Shown one piece after another: positions 1 through 6,687 of a stretch of 7,013 nt of DNA; the first letter of the stretch is position 1; the number at the start of each line of letters is the position of its first letter. This DNA comes from Paracoccaceae bacterium (GTDB taxonomy: Bacteria > Pseudomonadota > Alphaproteobacteria > Rhodobacterales > Rhodobacteraceae), in contig JAHRVZ010000216.1 of the NCBI GenBank assembly GCA_019090405.1, positions 1-7,013 on the forward strand, given 5' to 3'. The position numbers were made by a program, and so were the translations under genes. The notes beneath the pieces are model-generated. The model had not been told where the DNA came from, did no database searches, and saw only the letters and a list, made by a program, of their open reading frames with translations.

Positions 1-83
1 CGCTTTAATTCACTTGAGTCTTTTGCATTCTCTGCCAAAACTAGTAACAGAACAGGTCACAAATTGGCCCAAGACCAACCACC

Positions 84-90
84 AAGGGAG
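84..90 (+). promoter_or_regulatory. Shine-Dalgarno site of the solute-binding protein gene
   Basis: A purine-rich AAGGGAG lies six bases before the ATG at 97. It decides the start: an in-frame TTG at 64 would add eleven residues ahead of a textbook signal peptide, has no such site before it, and would bury this one inside the coding region. The remaining leader (1-83) holds no gene. TTGAGT at 14-19 is the best -35-like hexamer, but no convincing -10 is spaced from it, so I do not call a promoter. Confidence 0.8.
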
Positions 91-96
91 ATATCT

Positions 97-1578
97 ATGA
101 AACAACTTACAAAATTGGCCTTTGCCAGCGCCATCGCATTGGCGGCAGGCATCGGCGGCGCGCAGGCACAGACAAGCCTGACACTTGGGATGCAACTAGA
201 GCCTCCACATCTGGATCCAACCAGCGCCGCTGCAGGTGCCATTGATTCCGTGGTTTATTCCAACATATTCGAAGGTCTGACACGGTTCATGGGCGATGGA
301 TCAATCGTCCCCGGGCTGGCCAAAAGCTGGGAGATATCGGACGACGGGCTGGTCTATACGTTCATGCTTCAGGATGGAGTCACATTCCATGACGGCACAA
401 CAATGGACGCCGAAGATGTTAAATTCTCACTTGATCGCGCCCGCGCCGAAGATAGCGTAAATGCCCAAAAAGCCCTGTTTGCCGGGATATCCGATGTTAC
501 CGTTATCGACCCGTTGACCGTGCAACTGACCCTGTCCGAACCAAACGGAAATCTGCCGTTCAACCTTGCCTGGGGTGATGCCGTTATCGTGGCACCTGAA
601 AGCATCGAAAACATCAAAACCAACCCAGTGGGCACGGGAGCGTTTAAATTCACCAACTGGGTACAAGGCGACAAAATCGATATCGAGCGTAACCCTGACT
701 ATTGGGGCACGCCCGCGATTCTTGAGAATGCGACCTTTAAATTCATCTCGGACCCAACTGCTGCGTTTGCAGCTGTGATGGCCGAAGATGTCGACGTATT
801 CTCAGGCTTCCCGGCCCCGGAAAATCTGCCGCAGTTTGAGGCCGATCCAAGGTTTCAGGTGCTGATCGGTTCAACCGAAGGCGAAACCATCCTGTCGACC
901 AACAACAAAGTGCCTCCTTTTGACAACGTCAAAGTCCGCGAGGCCGTGGCCCATGCCATTGACCGTCAGGCGATTATCGACGGAGCCATGTTTGGCTATG
1001 GCACACCCATCGGCACCCATTTTGCACCGCACCATCCGGCCTATGTCGATCTGACTGGCAATTCGACCTATGACCCCGAAATGTCGCGTAAATTGCTGGC
1101 CGAAGCGGGGCTTGCGGATGGCTTTGAAACCACATTGTACCTGCCGCCGCCATCCTACGCACGTCGCGGTGGTGAAATCATCGCTGCCCAATTGGCCGAC
1201 GTTGGTATTAAGGCCGAGATCATCAATGTTGAATGGGCGCAATGGTTGGAAACCGTGTTCCGTGGCAAGGATTTTGGCCTGACAATCGTGTCCCATACGG
1301 AACCTATGGACATCGGCATCTATGCCCGTCCAGAATATTATTTCCAGTATGACAACGCGGCCCTTCAGGACTTGATGACAACGCTAAACGCCACCACAGA
1401 CCCTGCCAAACGGCAAGATCTGCTGGCCCAAGCGCAAACCATCATTTCCGAAGATTACGTCAACGGTTATTTGTTCCAATTGGCCGCTTTGAGCGTCGCC
1501 AAGACAGGTGTTCAAGGATTGTGGGCCAACGCGCCGACACAGGCCAACGATCTAACCGGGGTAAGCTGGGCAAACTGA
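97..1578 (+). CDS. Periplasmic solute-binding protein of a peptide/nickel/opine-class ABC importer (SBP_bac_5 family)
   Basis: This 493-residue protein should capture a solute in the periplasm and deliver it to the permeases encoded downstream. Residues 1-24 are a Sec signal peptide: basic start (MKQLTK), hydrophobic core, and AQA|Q cleavage after residue 24, with no lipobox Cys, so the mature protein is soluble. Family hallmarks follow: the signature block at about 74-113 (GLAKSWEIS, FMLQDGVTFHDG, DAEDVKFSLDRA), NPVGTGAFKF at 176-185, NPDYWG at 199-204, VREAVAHAIDRQAI at 280-293, and the Y-D-x-x-x-S-x-x-LLAEAG element near 325-338. Length is usual for DppA/OppA-type proteins. The start is ATG 97, chosen for its Shine-Dalgarno site and the signal peptide. 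A strong terminator follows, so it may be made in excess over the permeases. The ligand is unknown: the family binds di- and oligopeptides, opines, nickel chelates, glutathione and sugars, and none of these can be chosen from sequence. The family call is secure; the substrate is not. Confidence 0.95.
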   Translation: MKQLTKLAFASAIALAAGIGGAQAQTSLTLGMQLEPPHLDPTSAAAGAIDSVVYSNIFEGLTRFMGDGSIVPGLAKSWEISDDGLVYTFMLQDGVTFHDGTTMDAEDVKFSLDRARAEDSVNAQKALFAGISDVTVIDPLTVQLTLSEPNGNLPFNLAWGDAVIVAPESIENIKTNPVGTGAFKFTNWVQGDKIDIERNPDYWGTPAILENATFKFISDPTAAFAAVMAEDVDVFSGFPAPENLPQFEADPRFQVLIGSTEGETILSTNNKVPPFDNVKVREAVAHAIDRQAIIDGAMFGYGTPIGTHFAPHHPAYVDLTGNSTYDPEMSRKLLAEAGLADGFETTLYLPPPSYARRGGEIIAAQLADVGIKAEIINVEWAQWLETVFRGKDFGLTIVSHTEPMDIGIYARPEYYFQYDNAALQDLMTTLNATTDPAKRQDLLAQAQTIISEDYVNGYLFQLAALSVAKTGVQGLWANAPTQANDLTGVSWAN

Positions 1579-1600
1579 TCCGCTAATCCAAACAACAGCT

Positions 1601-1627
1601 AAAGGCCCCTTACTAGGGGCCTTTTTT
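1601..1627 (+). terminator. Rho-independent terminator after the solute-binding protein gene
   Basis: A perfect 10-bp stem (AAAGGCCCCT at 1601-1610 with AGGGGCCTTT at 1615-1624) encloses a four-base loop (TACT) and runs into six consecutive T at 1622-1627. It begins 22 bases after the stop codon of the binding-protein gene. It can end a monocistronic transcript and also reduce read-through into the permease genes. Since the A-run also precedes the stem, it could weakly terminate opposite-strand transcription. Confidence 0.9.
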
Positions 1628-1647
1628 ACGAAGTTAAGCCACACCAC

Positions 1648-1655
1648 AAGAAGGA
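1648..1655 (+). promoter_or_regulatory. Shine-Dalgarno site preceding an 8-codon ORF
   Basis: AAGAAGGA lies eight bases before the ATG at 1664, a better ribosome-binding site than that of any of the three permease and ATPase genes downstream. It does not serve the permease at 1736, which is 80 bases away. Confidence 0.4.
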
Positions 1656-1663
1656 CACAAATA

Positions 1664-1690
1664 ATGCGACAACATCCCTGTTCATCTTGA
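1664..1690 (+). CDS. Possible 8-residue upstream ORF or leader peptide (MRQHPCSS)
   Basis: An ATG at 1664 with a well-placed Shine-Dalgarno sequence (1648-1655) opens an ORF of eight codons, MRQHPCSS, closed by TGA at 1688-1690. It lies between the terminator and the first permease gene, ending 45 bases before the permease ATG. It is in the same frame as the permease, but TGA (1688) and TAA (1712) intervene, so it is not an N-terminal extension. If translated, it could affect read-through or permease expression, either by attenuation or by positioning ribosomes. There is no codon run pointing to one amino acid, and no obvious pair of alternative hairpins beyond the terminator upstream of it. 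Chance occurrence remains possible at this length; only the ribosome-site and start arrangement supports it. Confidence 0.3.
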   Translation: MRQHPCSS

Positions 1691-1728
1691 AATTCCCATT
1701 TCCCCATTACCTAAAACCACGCTAACAT
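1687..1728 (+). promoter_or_regulatory. Weak candidate promoter for the permease-ATPase-dehydrogenase unit
   Basis: TTGAAA at 1687-1692 matches the sigma-70-type -35 hexamer in five of six bases, and TAAAAC at 1712-1717 matches the -10 in four of six, but the 19-base spacing is long. Alternatively TAACAT at 1723-1728 is a four-of-six -10 that would start RNA at about 1735-1736, on the permease ATG itself, although no good -35 sits 17 bases before it. The position just past a strong terminator makes a promoter here plausible, but the match is not strong. Confidence 0.22.
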
Positions 1729-1735
1729 CATCCAA

Positions 1736-2683
1736 ATGCTTCGCTATTTTATCAAACGCCTGATGTCTCTCATCCTAAGCCTGGCCGTCGCCTCGCTGGT
1801 GATTTTTTTGGTAATCGAGGTCGCGCCCGGCGATCCTGCAAGTTTCATGCTGGGGATCAATGCGCAGCCCGACACTGTCGCAGCCTTGCGTACCGAACTT
1901 GGACTGGATGTGCCAAAAACACAGCGCTATCTGACATGGGTCAGCAATATGCTAAGCGGCGATTTTGGCACATCTTACACCTACCGCACCTCGGTCGCGA
2001 CGATGATTGCAGACCGAATGTGGGTGTCTTTGCCGCTGGCTATATATGCGCTGGCCCTGTCCACACTTATCGCTTTCCCGGCCGGAATCTATGCCGCCGC
2101 CCGACGTGGCAAAGCCGGGGATATGGCCGTTATGGGGGTGACACAGTTGGGAATCGCGGTGCCCAATTTCTGGTTTGCCATGATGATGGTGCTGGTATTT
2201 TCCATCAATCTGCGCTGGTTCAGCGCGGGTGGATTTGCGGGCTGGGACAAAGGGCTATTGGTTGGTTTGCATTCCCTGACGTTGCCGGCAATTTCACTGG
2301 CTCTGCCACAGGCGGCCATTCTGGCAAGGGTCATGCGATCGTCGCTTCTTGACATTCTGGGCGAAGATTTCATGCGAACCGCCCGTGCCAAGGGGCTGTC
2401 GCGCAGGCAGGCTTTGTGGCGGCACGGGGTGCGCAATGCGATGATCCCGGTGCTGACTATCATCGGATTGCAGTTCTCGTTTTTATTGGCAGGCTCCATC
2501 ATCATTGAGCAGGTGTTTTATTTGCCAGGGCTGGGCCGACTGGTGTTTCAGGCGATCTCGTCGCGCGATCTGATTGTCGTGGAAAGCGTCGTGATGTTGC
2601 TGGTCTTTGCCGTGATCGTGGTGAATTTCATCGTTGATCTGACCTATGCAGCCGTGGACCCCAGATTAAGGTCACGCACATGA
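1736..2683 (+). CDS. ABC importer inner-membrane permease, DppB/OppB type
   Basis: This 315-residue protein is the first of two transmembrane subunits forming the import channel. The start MLRYFIKRLM is typical of the DppB/OppB family, and residues 11-30 form the first membrane segment, followed by the family's APGDPA motif (30-35) and a periplasmic loop with LGLDVP and GDFGTS. Further hydrophobic segments lie near 98-121, 133-156, 180-200, 238-258 and 282-304, about six in all. The EAA loop that contacts the ATPase is at about 211-241 (RTARAKGLS, then RHGVRNAMIPVL). It ends with the family-typical DLTYAAVDPRLR (301-312). No Shine-Dalgarno sequence precedes ATG 1736; the next in-frame ATG (1763) would remove the conserved N-terminus, so 1736 is kept. 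The stop overlaps the next gene as ATGA. The family call is secure; the substrate is not known. Confidence 0.95.
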   Translation: MLRYFIKRLMSLILSLAVASLVIFLVIEVAPGDPASFMLGINAQPDTVAALRTELGLDVPKTQRYLTWVSNMLSGDFGTSYTYRTSVATMIADRMWVSLPLAIYALALSTLIAFPAGIYAAARRGKAGDMAVMGVTQLGIAVPNFWFAMMMVLVFSINLRWFSAGGFAGWDKGLLVGLHSLTLPAISLALPQAAILARVMRSSLLDILGEDFMRTARAKGLSRRQALWRHGVRNAMIPVLTIIGLQFSFLLAGSIIIEQVFYLPGLGRLVFQAISSRDLIVVESVVMLLVFAVIVVNFIVDLTYAAVDPRLRSRT

Positions 2684-3495
2684 ACCGTAATCTGATCATC
2701 GGCACGGTGCTGTCATTGCTGGTTATCTTTGCAGCGTTGTTGTCGTTCATCTGGACGCCATATGCACATACGGAAATGGATATCCCTAACAAGCTGCAAA
2801 GCCCCAACTGGCAACACTGGTTTGGGACAGATCATTTTGGGCGTGACATATTCAGTATGATCATGGTGGGCGCGCGCACCTCGATTGCCGTAGCTCTGGT
2901 TGCGGTCAGCATTGGCATTGGGCTTGGTGTGCCTCTGGGTTTAACGGCGGCGGCGCGCAAAGGCAGTTGGCTGGACGAATTTATCATGCGTGGCAATGAT
3001 CTGGTATTCGCCTTTCCAGCCATCGTTATCGCCATCCTGATTACCGCTGTTTTCGGTGCCGGTGCCATCAACGCCATCGTCGCCATCGGCATTTTCAACA
3101 TCCCGGTTTTTGCCCGTGTAACGCGAGGGGCTGCATTGTCGCTATGGGAACGTGACTTTATCCTGTCAGCGCGTGTTGCAGGCAAATCCAGCGCGCGCAT
3201 TTCATTTGAACACATATTGCCCAACGTCATGAACCTGCTGATCGTGCAGGGAACCATCCAATTCAGCCTTGGTATTCTGGCCGAGGCAGGCCTTAGCTAT
3301 GTCGGCCTTGGCGCGCAGCCCCCGACCCCCAGTTGGGGGCGGATGCTGGCAGATGCGCAAACAATGGTCAGCTTTGCCCCGCATCTGGCGCTGATCCCTG
3401 GCGTTGCAATTATTCTGACGGTTTTGGGGCTGAACCTGTTGGGCGATGGGTTGCGTGATTATCTTGACCCCCGATTGCGGATCGCCAGATCATGA
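2680..3495 (+). CDS. ABC importer inner-membrane permease, DppC/OppC type
   Basis: This 271-residue protein is the second transmembrane subunit, pairing with the DppB-type permease. Residues 7-27 form the first membrane segment; the periplasmic stretch carries the family motif FGTDHFGRDIFS (48-59). Hydrophobic segments follow near 67-91, 107-127, 130-146, 186-205 and 232-257. The EAA loop is at about 159-184 (DFILSARVAGKS, then FEHILPNVM). Other family hallmarks are EAGLSYVGLGAQPPTPSWG (202-220) and the C-terminal GDGLRDYLDPRLR (255-267). It is slightly short compared with roughly 300 residues in the Escherichia coli homologue, mostly at the N-terminus. The start shares ATGA with the preceding stop, with AAGG at 2668-2671 as a modest ribosome site, which indicates translational coupling. 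It ends in another ATGA overlap with the ATPase gene. Confidence 0.95.
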   Translation: MNRNLIIGTVLSLLVIFAALLSFIWTPYAHTEMDIPNKLQSPNWQHWFGTDHFGRDIFSMIMVGARTSIAVALVAVSIGIGLGVPLGLTAAARKGSWLDEFIMRGNDLVFAFPAIVIAILITAVFGAGAINAIVAIGIFNIPVFARVTRGAALSLWERDFILSARVAGKSSARISFEHILPNVMNLLIVQGTIQFSLGILAEAGLSYVGLGAQPPTPSWGRMLADAQTMVSFAPHLALIPGVAIILTVLGLNLLGDGLRDYLDPRLRIARS

Positions 3496-5102
3496 GCCTG
3501 CTAACCATCACAGACCTGAACCTGTCCATCCACAAATCCGACATCCTGCGCGATGTGTCTTTGACTGTGGATCAAGGTGAAATCGTTGCAGTCACAGGCG
3601 AAAGCGGGTCAGGTAAATCAATGACGGCGTTGGCAGTGATGCAATTGCTGCCTGACCTAAGCGTGACCAGCGGGTCGATCAAACTGGACGGCACGGACCT
3701 TTTAACCACGTCCGAGACTGATATGTGCGCCTTACGCGGCAGTGCCATTGGCATGGTATTTCAGGAGCCTATGACTGCGCTTAATCCGGTCAAGACCATT
3801 GGGGATCAGGTCGCCGAAACTATCCTGATCCACAAAGCGATGCCGCCCGTCAGGGCGAAAGAGCGGGCCCGCGAAATCCTTACGCGTGTCGGCCTGCCCG
3901 AAGATAAATTCCCCCTCACCCGTTTCCCCCATGAACTTTCGGGCGGCCAGCGCCAGCGGGTCGTCATTGCCATGGCCATCGCCCTGCGCCCAAAACTGCT
4001 GATCGCGGACGAACCAACCACGGCGCTGGACGTCACGACTCAGGCACAAATACTTGATCTGCTCAAAGGGCTGGTCAAAGAGGAAAACATGGGGCTTCTA
4101 ATGATTACCCATGACCTTGCCGTGGTCTCGGACATGGCTGATCGCATTGTTGTCATGCGCCAAGGCGAGATTGTTGAAACCGGGGCGACCAAACATCTGC
4201 TTGCCCATATGCAGCATCCTTATACCAAAATGTTGTTCGCCGCCTCGGGGCATCTTGTTGACCTGCCAACGCCCCCGCCACCTTCCCCTTTGCTAACGGT
4301 ACAAAACGCAATCCGCGACTATCAATTGCCGCGCACCAGCCTTTTTGCCAAGCCCGGACATTACCGGGCAGTTAACGACGTCAGTTTCACCCTGCATCGC
4401 GGCGAACGACTGGGCCTTGTTGGCGAAAGCGGCTGTGGAAAATCCACCCTCACGCGCGCCATTCTGGGGCTAGAGCCGCTGCAGGACGGTCAAATCCATC
4501 TGGACGGGGCACCGGTCTTTTCAGGCCACAGCCCAAATCTTGAAGTACGGCGCAAAATGCAAGTGGTGTTTCAGGACCCGTTTGGATCGTTCAACCCTCG
4601 CCACCGCGTTGATCGACTTATTACCGAACCATTCTTTCTGCTTGAAACGCCCCCCAAAGGCACCGCGCGCAAAGACGCCATTGCCAAAGCTCTGACCGCC
4701 GTTGGCCTACACCCCGATGACGCACTGAAATACATCCATGAATTTTCCGGTGGCCAACGTCAGCGCATCGCGATTGCCCGCGCCCTGATCATCCGCCCCG
4801 AACTGATCCTGTTTGACGAAGCCGTTAGCGCCCTGGACGTATCCGTCCGCGCCCAAATCCTGGACCTGCTGGCAGAACTTTGCACGGCTTATGATCTGAC
4901 CTATTTGTTCATCAGCCACGACCTAAGCGTCGTTCGCACCGTCACCGACAGGGTTTTGGTGATGCAGGCCGGCAAAATCGTCGAACAAGGTGTCACCGAA
5001 GACGTATTCTCCAATCCGCAACATCCCTATACCAAGTCCCTGATCGCAGCCGCTCCTCGCCTGCCTGATCTGACCCAAATTTCAAAGGAATCCGTGCTAT
5101 GA
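3492..5102 (+). CDS. Fused double ATP-binding protein of the ABC importer (DppD-DppF fusion type, like YejF/GsiA)
   Basis: This 536-residue cytoplasmic protein carries both ATPase domains that drive import, so no separate DppD and DppF are needed. Domain 1 (about 3-255): Walker A GESGSGKS 36-43, Q-loop Gln91, signature LSGGQ 149-153, Walker B LLIADEPT 169-176 with catalytic Glu174, H-loop His207. A proline-rich linker (259-266) follows. Domain 2 (about 267-530): Walker A GESGCGKS 311-318, Q-loop Gln361, signature FSGGQ 418-422, Walker B LILFDEA 438-444 with Glu443, H-loop His476. Both sites look fully catalytic. Each domain ends with the oligopeptide-class HPYTK motif (242-246, 511-515). The Cys-containing extension that follows HPY in many stand-alone OppD/DppD proteins is absent from both halves. 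Length agrees with known fused members. The start overlaps the preceding stop (ATGA) and the Shine-Dalgarno sequence is weak, so coupling is likely. Family sure; substrate unknown. Confidence 0.96.
   Translation: MSLLTITDLNLSIHKSDILRDVSLTVDQGEIVAVTGESGSGKSMTALAVMQLLPDLSVTSGSIKLDGTDLLTTSETDMCALRGSAIGMVFQEPMTALNPVKTIGDQVAETILIHKAMPPVRAKERAREILTRVGLPEDKFPLTRFPHELSGGQRQRVVIAMAIALRPKLLIADEPTTALDVTTQAQILDLLKGLVKEENMGLLMITHDLAVVSDMADRIVVMRQGEIVETGATKHLLAHMQHPYTKMLFAASGHLVDLPTPPPPSPLLTVQNAIRDYQLPRTSLFAKPGHYRAVNDVSFTLHRGERLGLVGESGCGKSTLTRAILGLEPLQDGQIHLDGAPVFSGHSPNLEVRRKMQVVFQDPFGSFNPRHRVDRLITEPFFLLETPPKGTARKDAIAKALTAVGLHPDDALKYIHEFSGGQRQRIAIARALIIRPELILFDEAVSALDVSVRAQILDLLAELCTAYDLTYLFISHDLSVVRTVTDRVLVMQAGKIVEQGVTEDVFSNPQHPYTKSLIAAAPRLPDLTQISKESVL
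5085..5090 (+). promoter_or_regulatory. Shine-Dalgarno site of the aldehyde dehydrogenase gene
   Basis: AAGGAA inside the last codons of the ATPase gene lies eight bases before ATG 5099. It supports this start even though it overlaps the upstream stop codon (ATGA at 5099-5102), and it allows re-initiation by ribosomes finishing the ATPase. Confidence 0.7.
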
Positions 5103-6550
5103 CAAATCCCATTTGGTTTGATCCGTCGCAATGCCTAATCGACGGCACATGGCAGCCAGCCCTATCGGGCGAGGTTCTGCCATTGCTCAACCCATCTGAT
5201 GGCAGCACGATTTGCACCATCGCCCGAGGCAACGCAGATGACATCAACGCAGCCGTCAGCGCGGCCCACTCTGCACTGGAAGGCGACTGGGGCCGCATGT
5301 CCGCTGTGGATCGGGGACGCATCCTGACGCGCATTGGTCAGTTGGTTCTGGAACGTGTCGATGAACTGGCAACACTTGAAGCGATGGATGTGGGCAAGCC
5401 TCTGACACAGGCGCGCGCGGATGCTGTGGCTTTGGCGCGGTATATGGAATTTTACGGGGGCGCTGCAGACAAGGTTCATGGCGAAACCATCCCGTATCTT
5501 GATGGTTATACCGTCTATACAATGCGCGAACCGCATGGCGTAACCGGCCATATCGTGCCGTGGAATTATCCGATGCAGATCATTGGCCGTTCGGTCGGTG
5601 CGGCTCTGGCTATGGGCAACGCCACAGTTTTAAAACCCGCCGAAGAGGCCTGTTTAACCGCCCTCGCATTCGCCAAAATCGCGACCGAGGCCGGTCTGCC
5701 AGATGGTGCATTGAACGTCGTGCCCGGACTTGGTGCCGAGGCAGGTGCCGCCTTGTCGTCCCACCCCGGCATCCAGCATCTAAGCTTTACCGGATCAGTC
5801 CCGACCGGAGCCTTGGTGCAAGCCGCCGCTGCGACCAACGTTGTGCCTGTGACTTTGGAACTTGGTGGAAAATCCCCGCAATTGGTATTTGACGACGCAG
5901 ATCTGGATGAGGCGCTACCGTTTTTGGTCAATGCCGGGATTCAGAACGCCGGGCAGACCTGTTCGGCATCATCGCGCATATTGGTGCAACGTGGCGTTTA
6001 CGATGAAGTCTGTGACCGCATGTCTGACAAATATAGGCAACTCAGTGTTGGCCCAGCAGCCGAAGACCTGAACGTGGGTCCAGTAATATCCATGCGCCAG
6101 AAAGAGATCGTGACCGGGTTTTTGAACAAAGGTGCCGATCTGACCATCGCTGCCCAAGGGGTTATCGTCGATCACGCCCCAATTGAAGGCGCCTATGTAC
6201 GCCCAACCTTGTTCAAGGACGTGGCTCCAGATCATCCGTTGGCGCAAAATGAAATTTTTGGCCCAGTGCAGGTCATCATTCCGTTTGATACCGAAGCCGA
6301 AGCGTTGAAAATCGCCAACAGCACCGATTATGGCCTTGTTGCAAGTGTCTGGACCGTCGATGGTGCGCGCCAGATGCGTTTGGCAAAGGCGCTGAAATCG
6401 GGACAGGTGTTCATCAATAATTACGGTGCAGGCGGCGGAGTCGAGCTGCCTTTTGGTGGTGTCGGAAAATCCGGTCACGGGCGTGAAAAGGGTTTTGAGG
6501 CTCTCTTTGGCTTTTCCCAGCTCAAAACAGTCGCCGCATTTCACGGCTAA
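5099..6550 (+). CDS. NAD(P)-dependent aldehyde dehydrogenase family protein
   Basis: This 483-residue cytoplasmic enzyme should oxidise an aldehyde to its carboxylic acid using NAD(P)+. It has the complete ALDH superfamily set: oxyanion Asn156 in PWNYP (154-158); cofactor site TVLKPAE (176-182), where Lys179 followed by Glu182 favours NAD over NADP; glycine motif FTGSVPTG (230-237); general-base Glu254 in LELGGKSP (253-260); nucleophile Cys288 in GQTCSASSR (285-293); the ribose-binding Glu385 in EIFGPV (385-390); and the C-terminal PFGGVGKSGHGREKG (451-465). Length is normal for the betaine-aldehyde/general ALDH class. Its start overlaps the ATPase stop as ATGA with a good Shine-Dalgarno sequence, so it is co-translated with the transporter. 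I infer that it processes the imported solute or a breakdown product, such as an amine-derived aldehyde, but the exact substrate is not recognisable and no aminotransferase or amine oxidase lies in the window. Confidence 0.93.
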   Translation: MTNPIWFDPSQCLIDGTWQPALSGEVLPLLNPSDGSTICTIARGNADDINAAVSAAHSALEGDWGRMSAVDRGRILTRIGQLVLERVDELATLEAMDVGKPLTQARADAVALARYMEFYGGAADKVHGETIPYLDGYTVYTMREPHGVTGHIVPWNYPMQIIGRSVGAALAMGNATVLKPAEEACLTALAFAKIATEAGLPDGALNVVPGLGAEAGAALSSHPGIQHLSFTGSVPTGALVQAAAATNVVPVTLELGGKSPQLVFDDADLDEALPFLVNAGIQNAGQTCSASSRILVQRGVYDEVCDRMSDKYRQLSVGPAAEDLNVGPVISMRQKEIVTGFLNKGADLTIAAQGVIVDHAPIEGAYVRPTLFKDVAPDHPLAQNEIFGPVQVIIPFDTEAEALKIANSTDYGLVASVWTVDGARQMRLAKALKSGQVFINNYGAGGGVELPFGGVGKSGHGREKGFEALFGFSQLKTVAAFHG

Positions 6551-6628
6551 TCAGCTATTTGGGCTGAAATGCCATTATCCTGAACGCATTCATAGTTTCG
6601 CTGTGCACGACAAAGGTGGCAGGCGTGG

Positions 6629-6649
6629 CGGAAAAATTCAATTTTTCCG
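6629..6649. repeat. Perfect 21-base palindrome I, possible terminator for the dehydrogenase transcript
   Basis: Ten-base arms (CGGAAAAATT at 6629-6638 and AATTTTTCCG at 6640-6649) flank a single central C. In + strand RNA it folds as a 9-bp hairpin with a three-base loop, and the T-rich left arm of palindrome II (6655-6662) follows it. It lies 78 bases after the aldehyde dehydrogenase stop in a convergent intergenic region. A termination role is the most likely reading; the AT-rich core makes it a weak hairpin, so a protein-binding site is also possible. Confidence 0.6.
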
Positions 6650-6652
6650 GTC

Positions 6653-6673
6653 CGTTTTCTTTCAAAGAAAACG
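6653..6673. repeat. Perfect 21-base palindrome II, possible terminator for the pncB transcript
   Basis: Ten-base arms (CGTTTTCTTT at 6653-6662 and AAAGAAAACG at 6664-6673) again flank a single central C. It starts three bases after palindrome I ends and lies 14 bases beyond the pncB stop on the - strand. Read from the pncB side it is the first hairpin met after the stop. There is no long T-run directly after it in that direction, so terminator function is uncertain. Confidence 0.6.
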
Positions 6674-6687
6674 TTCGCAGCGTTGCA

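Noticed and set aside
14..50. Possible sigma-70 promoter before the binding-protein gene (TTGAGT at 14-19 or TTGCAT at 23-28 as -35)
   Set aside because: The partner -10 hexamers at acceptable spacing (AAAACT at 37-42, TAACAG at 45-50) match the consensus in only three of six bases.
64..96. Upstream TTG start that would extend the solute-binding protein by eleven residues
   Set aside because: The extension has no ribosome site, would sit ahead of a canonical signal peptide, and contains the good Shine-Dalgarno sequence of ATG 97.
871..1296. 141-codon antisense open frame opposite the solute-binding protein gene
   Set aside because: It is low in recognisable features, has no family motifs, and is fully explained by the conserved coding sequence on the + strand.
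1664..1735. Reading the ATG at 1664 as the true permease start
   Set aside because: It is in frame with the permease, but TGA at 1688 and TAA at 1712 interrupt the frame, and the family-typical N-terminus begins at 1736.
5969..6544. Long antisense open frame of 191 codons opposite the aldehyde dehydrogenase
   Set aside because: It lies wholly within a well-supported gene on the other strand, shows no recognisable domain, and is the sort of shadow frame expected from codon bias.
6551..6567. Small inverted repeat TCAGC/GCTGA immediately after the dehydrogenase stop
   Set aside because: A 5-bp stem with a seven-base loop and no T-run is too weak to call a terminator.
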